64,000 bases of DNA. Source: Paraburkholderia lacunae. GTDB lineage: Bacteria; Pseudomonadota; Gammaproteobacteria; Burkholderiales; Burkholderiaceae. A program made the position numbers and the translations under genes. The notes below the pieces were generated by a model. The model saw only the letters and a program-made list of their open reading frames with translations, did no database searches and had not been told where the DNA came from. The stretch lies in NCBI RefSeq assembly GCF_003353175.1, contig NZ_QHKS01000004.1:124001-188000 (forward strand), written 5' to 3'. Numbering within the stretch: position 1 is the first letter of the stretch; each line of letters starts with the position of its first letter. Shown here in pieces: positions 9,939 to 18,092 of the stretch.

Positions 9939-10277
9939 TCGGCGCGACGACCTCGCAGTGTTTCCGGAGCGCCTGCGCGCGTCGGCCTCCGGCTTGCCTC
10001 ACGCCACTGTTACGTCCCTCCCGGGCGGTGTCGTGCGAGTTATTGCGTTAGGATTCGAGGCTGGCGGCACGGTGCGATCTTTCAGCGGTACTTCGCCGAC
10101 ACGTCACCGACACGTCGGCGCGGGCCGCGATCCCGCCGCTCGTCCACCTGCCGGGGATGCCGGAAACACGTTTTCGAAAGGTAGTCGCAAGAACATGAGG
10201 TCAACACAATCCCGCGGTACGCGCCGCCAGGGTGGCGACGGCGTCGAATTCACGCGCGGTGCGATGGGGCTGGCGCA
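9939..10277. other. intergenic region without a convincing gene
   Basis: 339 bp between the lyase gene and the MFS gene. A 107-codon frame (9958-10281) ends in an ATGA overlap with the MFS start, but its composition looks non-coding and it has no recognisable domain. I see no terminator or clear promoter. Confidence 0.5.
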
Positions 10278-11717
10278 ATGACCCGCGCAAGCGCTCGCGA
10301 TTCGCACGTCGGCTGGCTGCCCTATATCGTGGCGGCCACCTTCTTCATGGAGTACCTCGACACCACCGTGATCGCCACCGCGTTGCCGCAGATGGCGCAC
10401 TCGTTCGGCGTCGGCCCGAACAGCCTGAGCCTCGGCATGACGACTTACATGCTGGCGCTGGCGATTTTCATACCGGCGAGCGGCTGGGTCGCCGACCGCT
10501 GCGGCTCGCGCACGGTGTTTTTCAGCGCAATCGGCGTTTTCACGGTGGCTTCGGTGTTGTGCGGCTTGTCGCAGAACGTGACCGAGTTCACCGCCGCACG
10601 GCTCCTGCAAGGCATCGGCGGAGCGATGATGGTGCCGGTGGGCCGGCTGATCGTGGTCCGCAGCACCGAGAAGAGCCGCATGATGCATGCGATCTCCACC
10701 ATCACCTGGCCGGCGATTGCCGCGCCGGTGGTCGGACCGCCGATTGGCGGCTTCATCACGACCTATGCGTCGTGGCGCTGGATCTTTCTGCTCAACGTGC
10801 CGTTCGGACTCGCAGTGATGGCCATCGCGATCGTGCTCGTGCCTAACCTGCGCGGCAGCGAACGCAAGCCGCTCGACGCGGCCGGCCTGCTGCTGAGCGC
10901 CGTAACGCTGACCGCGATCCTGTACGGCGCCGAACTGGCGAGCCAGCCCGGCGAGAATCCGTGGATTGCCGCGGCATGCATCGTCGGCGGATTGCTGGTT
11001 GGCATGGTGGCGTTCCAGCATGCCAAGCGGCATCCGCATCCGCTGATCGACGTATCGACGCTGAAGATCCCCACCTTTTCGGTGACGGTGGTAACGGGTT
11101 CGCTGACGCGCATCGGCATAGGCGCGGCGCCGTACCTGATGCCGCTGCTGTTCCAGGTCGGCTTCGGCTTGTCCGCATTCAAGTCGGGCTTGCTGCTGCT
11201 CGCGAGCGCGCTCGGCAACCTCAGCATGAAGGCACTGACCACGCGCATCTTGCAGCGTTACGGCTTCCGGATGGTGTCGATCGTCGACGTGACGGTAGCC
11301 GGCATGTTCATCATCGCGTGCGGCCTGTTGACGCCGGATGTGCCGCTCGTGCTGGTGTTGTTCGTCGTGTTCGTTTACGGCGTGGCGCGCTCCATGCAAT
11401 TTTCGACGCTGGCCACCCTTGCCTACGCCGACGTCGCCCAGCCGCAGATGAGCGCGGCCAGCACGCTATGGAGCGCGGCGGCGCAGATGACGATCGGCTT
11501 GGGCATCGCCTTTGGCGCCGTGTCGCTGCGCGCGGCTGCGTTCTTCAATGGCGAGACGACCGGCCGCGTATTCACGCTCGACGACTTCCGTCTCGCGTTT
11601 CTGTTTGCCGGCGTGCTGACGCTGATATCGGTGGTCGGCTACAAGGGCTTGGCGCACGACGCCGGCCAGAGCATCGGCGGCGGATCGCGCGGCGCCGAAG
11701 ATCCGGCGAAAGGCTGA
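10278..11717 (+). CDS. MFS transporter of the DHA2 (EmrB/QacA-like, 14-TM) drug exporter type
   Basis: 479 aa of alternating hydrophobic segments typical of 14-helix DHA2 transporters. Early motifs match the group: helix 1 has EYLDTTVIATALP, the loop after helix 2 has GWVADRCGSR (motif A), and motif C appears as APVVGPPIGGFI. Such proteins export drugs, dyes or metabolites with proton antiport. No periplasmic adaptor or outer-membrane factor is adjacent. A strong hairpin terminator follows. Substrate unknown. Confidence 0.9.
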   Translation: MTRASARDSHVGWLPYIVAATFFMEYLDTTVIATALPQMAHSFGVGPNSLSLGMTTYMLALAIFIPASGWVADRCGSRTVFFSAIGVFTVASVLCGLSQNVTEFTAARLLQGIGGAMMVPVGRLIVVRSTEKSRMMHAISTITWPAIAAPVVGPPIGGFITTYASWRWIFLLNVPFGLAVMAIAIVLVPNLRGSERKPLDAAGLLLSAVTLTAILYGAELASQPGENPWIAAACIVGGLLVGMVAFQHAKRHPHPLIDVSTLKIPTFSVTVVTGSLTRIGIGAAPYLMPLLFQVGFGLSAFKSGLLLLASALGNLSMKALTTRILQRYGFRMVSIVDVTVAGMFIIACGLLTPDVPLVLVLFVVFVYGVARSMQFSTLATLAYADVAQPQMSAASTLWSAAAQMTIGLGIAFGAVSLRAAAFFNGETTGRVFTLDDFRLAFLFAGVLTLISVVGYKGLAHDAGQSIGGGSRGAEDPAKG

Positions 11718-11776
11718 AAGGCTGAGCGCGAAGCGGGCAGGAAGCTGACAGGAAGCGAGTAAAAAGCGGGTAATAA

Positions 11777-11809
11777 GCGGCAGCGGCGCGAACGCTGCCG
11801 CCTCCTTTT
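11777..11809 (+). terminator. rho-independent terminator of the MFS gene
   Basis: GCGGCAGCG (11777-11785) and CGCTGCCGC (11793-11801) form a perfect 9-bp stem with loop GCGCGAA, followed by CTCCTTTT. Confidence 0.85.
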
Positions 11810-11842
11810 GATTGGCTTTAGCGGAACAAGCGGAGACTTGCG

Positions 11843-12286
11843 ATGCAAGCAAACGACCTGACGATATCGAGCAACAAGGACGACCTCGACATCGAGATGA
11901 TCTACACGTTTTTGTCGCAGGAGACAGCGTGGGCGAAGGACATGCCACGCGTGACGCTCCAGCGGGCGATAGAGGGATCGCTGTGCTTCGGTGGATATAT
12001 CGGGGGCAGGCAGGTCATGTTCGCGCGCTTGATAACGGATTGTGCGACTTTCGCCTATCTATGCGACGTCTTCGTCCTCCCGGCGTACCGTGGCAAGGGT
12101 TATGCGTCGAAGCTGATGAAACATATCTTCGCGTCGCCGTCGCTCACGGGACTACGCAGAATCGTCCTTGTGACGACGGACGCGCACCATGTCTATCAGC
12201 CCCACGGCTTCCACGAATTGGCGAATCCGGAGCGTTACATGGAACTCCATGATCCGGACGTCTACAAGACGGCGCCTCAGCCGTAA
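11843..12286 (+). CDS. GNAT-family N-acetyltransferase
   Basis: 147 aa. The acetyl-CoA-binding motif A is clear as VLPAYRGKGYASKLM (about residues 79-93), followed by a C-terminal strand-helix pattern ending in YQPHGFHEL. GGAG lies about 10 nt before the ATG. The 3' end overlaps the convergent prolyl hydroxylase gene by 10 bp. The acceptor substrate cannot be predicted. Confidence 0.88.
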   Translation: MQANDLTISSNKDDLDIEMIYTFLSQETAWAKDMPRVTLQRAIEGSLCFGGYIGGRQVMFARLITDCATFAYLCDVFVLPAYRGKGYASKLMKHIFASPSLTGLRRIVLVTTDAHHVYQPHGFHELANPERYMELHDPDVYKTAPQP

Positions 12287-13167
12287 ACCCTCTCCCGCAT
12301 CCACTTGGTCATAATCCACTTGTCACCACGGAGCACCGGCGCGCCCCCATGCAAGGTCAACGGATCGAGTTGCCGCTGCCCATTCATGTACCGGAAATAC
12401 ACCGCTCCGCCTTGCCTCGCCGCGACTGACATACCCGCCTCGGGAAAAATCGTCTCCCCGCCGTCAGCGACATCGTTCAAATAGACAATCAGCGTAGCCA
12501 CACGCTGGCCCCCTTGAGCGGTATGCACGGCACTACCCGCCTGATCCGGCGGAAAATAATCGAAATGCGGCCGATATTCACCGCTAGTGCCGTAATGCAG
12601 AATCTGCAGCCCCTCGCCGTTTTCGACCGGCCAGTTCATCAAACTCGAGATGCGCCGGTCCATCTGCTCGATGAACGCATCTTCGCCGCGCTGAAACCAG
12701 ATGCCTTCGCTGCTGCGATGGCGAATCACATCTTCCTTGCCGGTTTCGGGATTGACAATGGTCGAGCGTTTGAGCCGGTGCCGCGAGCGTTCGATCAGCT
12801 CGCCGCACTCGTCGGCCGAGAGCACGTCGGCAAACACGATCAGTTGGGGCCGTTCGCAGCGCATCAGCACCCTGACGTCGCGATCGTACGCGTGGATCAG
12901 ATTGCCGCTCGCGACGGGCGCTTCGTCGTACTGGTACGCGTGCGGCACGGCTTGCGTCCGCGCCGCCTCAGTCGCACCCCCAGTCGCCCTGTGAGCCAGG
13001 CTGGCCACTTCAGCAGGAGTCGTGCCAAACGCCCTGTGCACCGCCGCGCGGGCGGCATCGGTTGCGAAACCGGCCTGCACCATCGAATCGATCATCGACT
13101 CCATGCTGCAACCGCGATCCACATTGGTACTCAGCCACTGTTCCCAGGCTGCATCCACTACAGGCAT
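12277..13167 (-). CDS. prolyl 4-hydroxylase-like 2-oxoglutarate/Fe(II) dioxygenase
   Basis: 296 aa. The C-terminal half is a P4Hc domain with the full active site: His201 and Asp203 (in RPHFDYFPP), His273 (in TLHGG), and the 2-oxoglutarate-binding Lys283 (in GDKWIMTKW). The first 100 residues are a separate N-terminal extension. I choose the ATG at 13167, which has GGGGAA just upstream; an ATG at 13179 lacks a ribosome site. The target could be a peptidyl proline or a small molecule. It overlaps the GNAT gene 3' end by 10 bp. Confidence 0.88.
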   Translation of the reverse strand: MPVVDAAWEQWLSTNVDRGCSMESMIDSMVQAGFATDAARAAVHRAFGTTPAEVASLAHRATGGATEAARTQAVPHAYQYDEAPVASGNLIHAYDRDVRVLMRCERPQLIVFADVLSADECGELIERSRHRLKRSTIVNPETGKEDVIRHRSSEGIWFQRGEDAFIEQMDRRISSLMNWPVENGEGLQILHYGTSGEYRPHFDYFPPDQAGSAVHTAQGGQRVATLIVYLNDVADGGETIFPEAGMSVAARQGGAVYFRYMNGQRQLDPLTLHGGAPVLRGDKWIMTKWMRERVYG

Positions 13168-13260
13168 GGCATTCCCCATTCGTCGGTGTGACGAAATACT
13201 GCATCATCCGGCCGGATCAAGGCAAGCGCGAGACCCGGCGTGCGCCGCCGCGCTCGCCGC

Positions 13261-13740
13261 TCACGCCCGACGTTGCCTGCGTCGATAGAGTTCGAGGCCT
13301 TTTTTCGCCTGTGCCCTGATCGCGCGTTGCACGAACGGCGTCCAGCCGAGCACCGCACCTTTGACGCCCAGCGCCTGACGCGCCCAGCGCCACAGGTCGA
13401 AACTGTCGCGATGTTCGACAATACGGCCGTCGCGAAACACGAAACGAGCATCGATCCGGTTGACCACCATGCGGCCCGTCTGGCTGAACGTGTAGCGGGC
13501 CACCCAGTGAGCGCGGCCTTCACGCTCGTCCGCTTGAACGCCGTCGAAGGTCAGAGAAAAATCCTGCGCGCGCGAAACCAGCATGCGCCACATATCGCGC
13601 GCTTCTTCACCGCGCAGCTCGCCAAACGCGGGATCGCTGAAAACCACGTCGTCGGCATAACAGGCGGCCATTGCCTCGGCGTCGCGCTGTTGGAACGCGG
13701 TGTAAAAACGCTCGATCAATTCGGTGTTGGGATGGCTCAT
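13261..13740 (-). CDS. SnoaL/NTF2-like fold protein
   Basis: 159 aa beginning SHPNTELIERFYTAFQQRD, the classic start of a SnoaL-like polyketide-cyclase/NTF2 domain, with CYADDVVFSDPAF and a late HRDSFDLWRW. Members act as small enzymes or binding proteins; the function of this subgroup (often annotated nuclear transport factor 2 family) is not known. It lies 93 bp upstream of the prolyl hydroxylase gene on the same strand and may be co-transcribed with it. Confidence 0.85.
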   Translation of the reverse strand: MSHPNTELIERFYTAFQQRDAEAMAACYADDVVFSDPAFGELRGEEARDMWRMLVSRAQDFSLTFDGVQADEREGRAHWVARYTFSQTGRMVVNRIDARFVFRDGRIVEHRDSFDLWRWARQALGVKGAVLGWTPFVQRAIRAQAKKGLELYRRRQRRA

Positions 13741-13955
13741 TTTTCTCTGTTATAGGTTGCCCGCTCCCGAAACAGCCAGGCGGGAAAGCGCGCGCGCAGC
13801 TTCACGCGCACGCAGCACACAATATCGGAAAATGAACCAGCCGGGGCGCTGCCTGACGGATCGCCACTTATCCGTTCGAGTTCGAACGGGTGTCGGCGAG
13901 TTTGCCCGCAATGTGTGACGGCGCACGGTGTCCGTGTAACATTCGCACCGCCATT

Positions 13956-13979
13956 CGTTATATTCTATCGTATATCACG
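13956..13979. promoter_or_regulatory. putative ModE operator 1
   Basis: 24-bp site with outer parts CGTTATATT and TATATCACG separated by 6 nt. Length and half-sites match the E. coli modA ModE operator (CGTTATATT...ACATAACG, 24 bp). It lies 78 bp before the start of the 188-aa gene. The rest of the 13741-14057 gap shows no other feature. Confidence 0.7.
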
Positions 13980-14057
13980 GTAGGCTTCGTGGCGGGCGGC
14001 GGCTAACCCGTCGTCACGGCATGACGAAGCGGAACAAGCAAGCGGGAGCCAGCAGCA

Positions 14058-14624
14058 GTGCGTAGTCGATCCACATTGTCCGAACTGGCGGGGCGCCTCG
14101 AGCGTGTCCCGCATGAGCTTTCGTCGACCATCGTCGCGGTGAAGCCGGCGGCCGACCGTGGCCGTGCCGACCTGATCCGCGACGTCGTCGATGCATTCCG
14201 GCGCCTATACGGCAGTGTGTCGCGCTTCGTGCTGATGCTGACCGACGACCAGGCACGTTTCGCCTCGGTCGGCACCTCGGGTTCGCATTCGTTGAACCAG
14301 TTGCTATCCATCCTCGCCGAACAGGCCAATGAAGTGGCGTTCGTGCGTCTGCGCGAATTGAAGGCGGCGATCGAGGAAGCGCGTTCAGCCGAGCAGCTTC
14401 GCGATGCGATCTTTTCCGATGCATTCAGCAACGATCACGCTGCGTTACGCAAGGTCGCCGCGGAACTGGAGCGGCTCGATACCGCCTTTATCGGCCTCTG
14501 CGTCGGGCATGTCCTGGAGCAGCACGAGCGTTTGGCCGGCGCAACAAGCGCAGCGGTCACGAGGCGCGGCACCCCGGCACGCCAACCGTGTACGGAACCC
14601 ATCTTCGTCAGTTCAAACGACTGA
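14058..14624 (+). CDS. hypothetical protein of the molybdenum cluster, 188 aa
   Basis: I do not recognise a family. The GTG at 14058 follows GGGAG by 9 nt. The product is mostly predicted helical (for example LKAAIEEARSAEQLRDA), with no signal peptide, no membrane segment and a flexible C-terminus. The putative ModE operator just upstream and the DUF2325/ModE/NifQ neighbours place it in the molybdenum regulon, so a role in molybdenum storage, trafficking or use is a reasonable guess. A frame on the opposite strand exists but lacks a start signal and the operator context. Confidence 0.65.
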   Translation: MRSRSTLSELAGRLERVPHELSSTIVAVKPAADRGRADLIRDVVDAFRRLYGSVSRFVLMLTDDQARFASVGTSGSHSLNQLLSILAEQANEVAFVRLRELKAAIEEARSAEQLRDAIFSDAFSNDHAALRKVAAELERLDTAFIGLCVGHVLEQHERLAGATSAAVTRRGTPARQPCTEPIFVSSND

Positions 14625-14662
14625 CCTGCCAAGGCCGCCTATGAACGCTTGTTTCTTCCTAT

Positions 14663-14686
14663 CGCTATATTCTCCCGGATACATCG
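14663..14686. promoter_or_regulatory. putative ModE operator 2
   Basis: 24-bp site with CGCTATATT at the left and ATACATCG at the right, the same arrangement as the sites at 13956, 17801, 17862 and 18054. It lies about 80 bp before the DUF2325 gene. Confidence 0.65.
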
Positions 14687-14764
14687 ATAGGAGCCATTGC
14701 GTCTCAAACATGCCAACAACACCCGGCCAGCCAGCCTGACACCGGAACCGGACTCGAGGTCGAC

Positions 14765-16117
14765 ATGCACATGCCTCCGTTTCGTCTCGCCCAGACTCCT
14801 CGCCTCGAACTCTCCAGCGACGCGCCTGACGGCAATCGCTTGCGCGCGGAGGATTCATGCTGCTCGCCGGCCAAGGCCTTGCTCCCGAACACCAGACGGC
14901 GCGCGCGACTCGCCGAACTCGACAGCCATCTGCATTGCTCGATCATCGGCACGTGTCTCAGCACGCTTGAGCTGCGCAAGCTGGTGCCCAGATTCACCGC
15001 ACTCGATCGTCAGCACGCGAGCGATCTCGAGATTCATCACGCGGCAGTCGAGCTCGCAATCGATGGCGGCGCGGGCGCCAAGGCGCTGCACAAGTTGCTG
15101 GACGAGCACTATGCGGCGGCGCTTCGCCGTTTCGACAAAGCCGCCGACGACGAGGCCTTGCTGAACCTGTGGGACGAAGCACGGAAAAGCGGCGACATTC
15201 CACCGGCTTATTGGGCCTTGATGACGCATCCCTACGCAACCGTGCAGGTGCGCCAGAAAGCGTTCGGTGAATTGCACATGCTGTCGCATCTCGTTGGAGC
15301 GGCCAATCGCGCGGACATTCGCCGGCTAGTCGCCCTCGAAGCAGAAAACGCCGCGCTGAAAGAGAAAATCGAGCAGCAGCAGAGCCGCTTGCAGGAACTC
15401 GGCACGCAGCATTACGTGTCGATCAATACACTGAACGAGCAGATCGTCCAGCTGACGGCGTTGGCCACCCGCCAGAGGCCGACCGACGCCGCCGATTTCG
15501 CAGCCGACTTGCAAAGGCTGCGCGAGAAGCTGGTCGAAGCCGATCGACGGGTAGCGTTGCATACCAGCCGTCGCGAAGCCGCGGAACAGCGACTGCTCCA
15601 GGAGCAAGGTGCCTCGGAAGCTTTGCGCAAAAGCCGCGATCAGGCGCTGGCGCATCTGACGCTGGTGCAGAACGAATGCGATGCGCTGGAACGCGCGACC
15701 GTCGACGCGGCGCACGGCGTACACGGAGGGGCCGCCCGCCACGCCAGCCTCGATAGCGTGCGTGGCAAACGGATCGTGTATGTCGGCGGCAGGCTGGGTT
15801 CGAATGCCGCGCTCAAGCGGCTGGTGGAAGCAGCCGGCGGTGATTTCGTGGTGCACGACGGCGGCGTGGAAGATCGCAAAGGCCTGCTCGCCGCCGCGCT
15901 GCCGGGCGCCGATATCGTCGTGTTTCCGGTCGACTGCATCGACCACGATTCGATGCATACGCTCAAACGCATTTGCGAGCGCCATCAGATCGGCTATCAC
16001 CCGTTGCGCACGGCTAGTGTGGCGAGTTTCGTCGAGTTGATGACGCGCCTGCACCCCGAGCATCTTGCCCAGCTCGGCAATCCGCCGCCTTCAGTGTTCT
16101 GCCTGCGCCACGGTTGA
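14765..16117 (+). CDS. DUF2325 domain protein with coiled coil, molybdenum cluster
   Basis: 450 aa. A helical N-terminal region is followed by a coiled coil at about residues 190-310 (heptad-like runs around LEAENAALKEKIEQQQSRLQ). The C-terminal about 100-residue DUF2325 domain starts at IVYVGGRLGSNAALKRL and continues with GGVEDRKGLL and ADIVVFPVDCIDHDSM. DUF2325 has no proven activity; its nucleotide-fold look and conserved Asp/Cys/His suggest ligand or metal binding. GAGGT lies 6 nt before the ATG, and a ModE-like site lies upstream. Confidence 0.85.
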   Translation: MHMPPFRLAQTPRLELSSDAPDGNRLRAEDSCCSPAKALLPNTRRRARLAELDSHLHCSIIGTCLSTLELRKLVPRFTALDRQHASDLEIHHAAVELAIDGGAGAKALHKLLDEHYAAALRRFDKAADDEALLNLWDEARKSGDIPPAYWALMTHPYATVQVRQKAFGELHMLSHLVGAANRADIRRLVALEAENAALKEKIEQQQSRLQELGTQHYVSINTLNEQIVQLTALATRQRPTDAADFAADLQRLREKLVEADRRVALHTSRREAAEQRLLQEQGASEALRKSRDQALAHLTLVQNECDALERATVDAAHGVHGGAARHASLDSVRGKRIVYVGGRLGSNAALKRLVEAAGGDFVVHDGGVEDRKGLLAAALPGADIVVFPVDCIDHDSMHTLKRICERHQIGYHPLRTASVASFVELMTRLHPEHLAQLGNPPPSVFCLRHG

Positions 16118-16139
16118 GCCCCGCACGGGAGTTGGCCGC

Positions 16140-16526
16140 TCAGCAGCGGATCAGCCTGGTCAGTTCGGCAATCTGTTTGGCGCAGCTTCGTTGCGCCTGT
16201 ACTTCGACGTCGCGGTAAAGACGAATGATGTTTTCGCCGACTGCGGTAAGCGTGCAGCCGCCGCCGCTTTGACCGCCCTGCTCCGATTGCGTGGCGGGCG
16301 CCTTGAGCGAGCGGTTCAGCTCGTCGATCAGCAGCCATGCGCGCCGGTACGACATGTCGAGGCTGCGCGCCGCAGCCGAAATCGAACCGTACTCGCGTAT
16401 GGCTTCGAGCAGTTCGACTTTGCCCGGCCCGAGCGCGACGGCGTCGCCGCTGCGGATGCGCATTCTGAAGCGCACTTCGGGGCGCGTTTTCGCAGGTCTT
16501 GATCTGGTTTTCGCGGTATCAGCCAT
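16140..16526 (-). CDS. modE: ModE-type molybdate-responsive regulator, DNA-binding domain only
   Basis: 128 aa. It carries the ModE winged HTH: LLEAIREYGSISAAARSLDMSYRRAW, then a wing with GGGC.LT and VGE. No C-terminal TOBE/Mop molybdate-binding domains are present, so it is a short ModE whose molybdate sensing, if any, is not by the classical Di-Mop module. The ATG at 16526 gives a start next to nifQ (52 bp gap), same strand. Five ModE-like sites nearby are its likely targets. Confidence 0.88.
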   Translation of the reverse strand: MADTAKTRSRPAKTRPEVRFRMRIRSGDAVALGPGKVELLEAIREYGSISAAARSLDMSYRRAWLLIDELNRSLKAPATQSEQGGQSGGGCTLTAVGENIIRLYRDVEVQAQRSCAKQIAELTRLIRC

Positions 16527-16578
16527 GCGCGAAAGCATACACGAACAGCCCATCGCTGCCATCCTGGCTGGACGGATG

Positions 16579-17202
16579 TTATCGGCGCTCGCCGAAGCAA
16601 TATCCGTAGTCTTCACACCCCGGGCAACCGGGCGCGGGACCACGCGGCTGGCCGAGCGAAAGCGCACGCTGCTGCGCGAGGAATTTCTTCCAGCGCAGAT
16701 TGGCGGTGTTCAACACGACCAGGGTGGGGAAATAACGCGTCAGCATCCACGTGACTTCTTCGCGGCCGGTCAGGCCGAGATCGCGCCAGAGGTGGTCCGG
16801 CCGCAAGCAGGCATGGGCAATGATCGAGGCGAGACAGTGGGCGTCGTCTGCATGGACTGCGGCGCTGACATGCGTGAGCAGCAGCGCGCGCAGCGTGTCC
16901 ACAAAGTACGCGTGCTCGCCGCTATTGACGGCAAGCGGTAGCCGCGGCGCGGCAAGGTGCGCAAAATGCCGCTCGAGTAGCGCGCGCCACGCCGGCGCCG
17001 GCAATCCGAGCAGCGCGAGTTCGTTACGCACATCGCGCGCGGCAATCAGTTTGGCGAACAGATGCGTGTCGGGCGAAGCGGCGTCCGTGGCCGCCGCCAG
17101 CCACTCGCGTGTGCGCACCGCAACCTGCGCATCGGGCGGCGCAAGAGGGTCTGCGCCGAATGCAGGCGCGGTTGCAAAGCGTGAAAGCGGATCGTCAGAC
17201 AT
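16579..17202 (-). CDS. nifQ: NifQ family molybdenum-trafficking protein
   Basis: 207 aa. NifQ supplies molybdenum for FeMo-cofactor. Family features seen: ACLRPDHLWRDLGL, a late LNTANLRWKKFL, and the C-terminal metal motif GCPGCEDYGYCFG. Cysteines 193, 196 and 202 give C-x2-C-x5-C, but the first cysteine of the usual C-x4-C-x2-C-x5-C motif is replaced by Gly188. No other nif gene is in the window. It sits between modE and a Moco-domain gene, so its role here is probably molybdenum delivery rather than nitrogen fixation. Confidence 0.85.
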   Translation of the reverse strand: MSDDPLSRFATAPAFGADPLAPPDAQVAVRTREWLAAATDAASPDTHLFAKLIAARDVRNELALLGLPAPAWRALLERHFAHLAAPRLPLAVNSGEHAYFVDTLRALLLTHVSAAVHADDAHCLASIIAHACLRPDHLWRDLGLTGREEVTWMLTRYFPTLVVLNTANLRWKKFLAQQRALSLGQPRGPAPGCPGCEDYGYCFGERR

Positions 17203-17268
17203 GGCGGCAACGCGAGTAGCACCGCGAGGATGAGCAGCGGATCATATTACGCCTGCCGCCCGGATTGC

Positions 17269-17757
17269 TTACGCCGAAGCCAGCAGCACGTGCGCCTCGA
17301 TCCGCGCGAGACGTTTGACATGGCGCGGTGCAGGCAAGATATCCGCGCCGGAAAACAGGATCGGTGCGCCGTCTTCGACATCGAGCGCACGGCCGCCACA
17401 TTCGTAAGCGACCAGCACGTGTTCGCCGACTGGCGTGTTGAACAGCTCATGCCACGAGAACGTCACGACATAGCCATCGTGTCCCACCGCCATGAACACG
17501 GTGCGCTTGAACTCGCCAGGCACGTCGTTCGGCAGGCCCGCTGCCGTTATCAAGGTCGTCAAACGCACGCCGCGATATGGCTCGACGCGGCGGATAAAAC
17601 GATTCGTCGTGTAGCAACGCAAATCGAACGGTCTGGCCAACACGCTTTCATAGCGCTCGAGTTGCCCCAGGTCCAGCGACTGCTCGCGTTGAAACCGCCC
17701 GTTCAGAACGAGCGTACCTTCGACGGCAGGCGGGGTAATCACATTGACGCTATGCAT
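17269..17757 (-). CDS. sulfite-oxidase-like molybdopterin-binding domain protein
   Basis: 162 aa matching the compact core of the oxidoreductase molybdopterin-binding domain: an N-terminal substrate-domain strand set, RGVRLTTLI, and the C-terminal GGRALDVEDGAPILF. No signal peptide and no clear Moco-ligand cysteine in the classical position, so it may bind cofactor differently or not be catalytic. GGAGGT lies just before the ATG. It starts a probable operon with nifQ and modE and is divergent from modA, sharing a promoter region with three ModE-like sites. Confidence 0.8.
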   Translation of the reverse strand: MHSVNVITPPAVEGTLVLNGRFQREQSLDLGQLERYESVLARPFDLRCYTTNRFIRRVEPYRGVRLTTLITAAGLPNDVPGEFKRTVFMAVGHDGYVVTFSWHELFNTPVGEHVLVAYECGGRALDVEDGAPILFSGADILPAPRHVKRLARIEAHVLLASA

Positions 17758-17800
17758 AGGCGGCTACCTCCAGCATCGATACCTGACCGGTTTGGTCATT

Positions 17801-17824
17801 CGTTATGTTCGTGCGTATATTACG
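17801..17824. promoter_or_regulatory. putative ModE operator 3
   Basis: 24-bp site CGTTATGTT-N6-TATATTACG. It lies 44 bp before the Moco-domain gene start, in the shared region with modA. Confidence 0.7.
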
Positions 17825-17861
17825 CCGCAATGGACCCCTGCTGCACGAAACGGCATCGATA

Positions 17862-17885
17862 CGCAATATATTGCCGGACATATCG
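17862..17885. promoter_or_regulatory. putative ModE operator 4
   Basis: Read on the minus strand it starts CGATATGTC and ends ATATATTGCG, again 24 bp between outer CG dinucleotides. It is in the same divergent region as operators 3 and 5. Confidence 0.55.
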
Positions 17886-17918
17886 GCGATTCCAACGCCA
17901 CCGGCGCGATCGGCAGCC

Positions 17919-17945
17919 GACAGCGACAGCGACAGCGACAGCGAC
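17919..17945. repeat. hexanucleotide tandem repeat (GACAGC)
   Basis: Four copies of GACAGC plus GAC in the divergent Moco-protein/modA region. It could vary in length and change promoter spacing, but no effect can be read from one sequence. Confidence 0.8.
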
Positions 17946-18053
17946 AAAAATACACGGCGCGAGTAGGCGCGCCGCCTTACAACCCGTTTGCAATCAGGCC
18001 ACCCTAAAGCTCAGATGCGCGTCTCGCCCTGCCTGCGCGCAATGCGACGTCGT

Positions 18054-18077
18054 CGTAATATAGCGCTCTTAATAACG
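18054..18077. promoter_or_regulatory. putative ModE operator 5, at modA
   Basis: 24-bp site CGTAATATA-N6-TTAATAACG ending 15 bp before the modA ATG, where repressor binding would block transcription. Confidence 0.7.
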
Positions 18078-18092
18078 AGTCGGGGTTATCGC

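Noticed and set aside
9958..10281. 107-codon frame overlapping the MFS start by ATGA
   Set aside because: No ribosome site, no domain, composition unlike coding sequence in this window.
17228..17251. Sixth ModE site before nifQ
   Set aside because: Only one half (ATATTACG) is convincing; the other arm does not fit the 24-bp pattern.
17919..17945. GACAGC hexamer run as regulatory element
   Set aside because: No known regulator binds such a run; listed only as a simple repeat.
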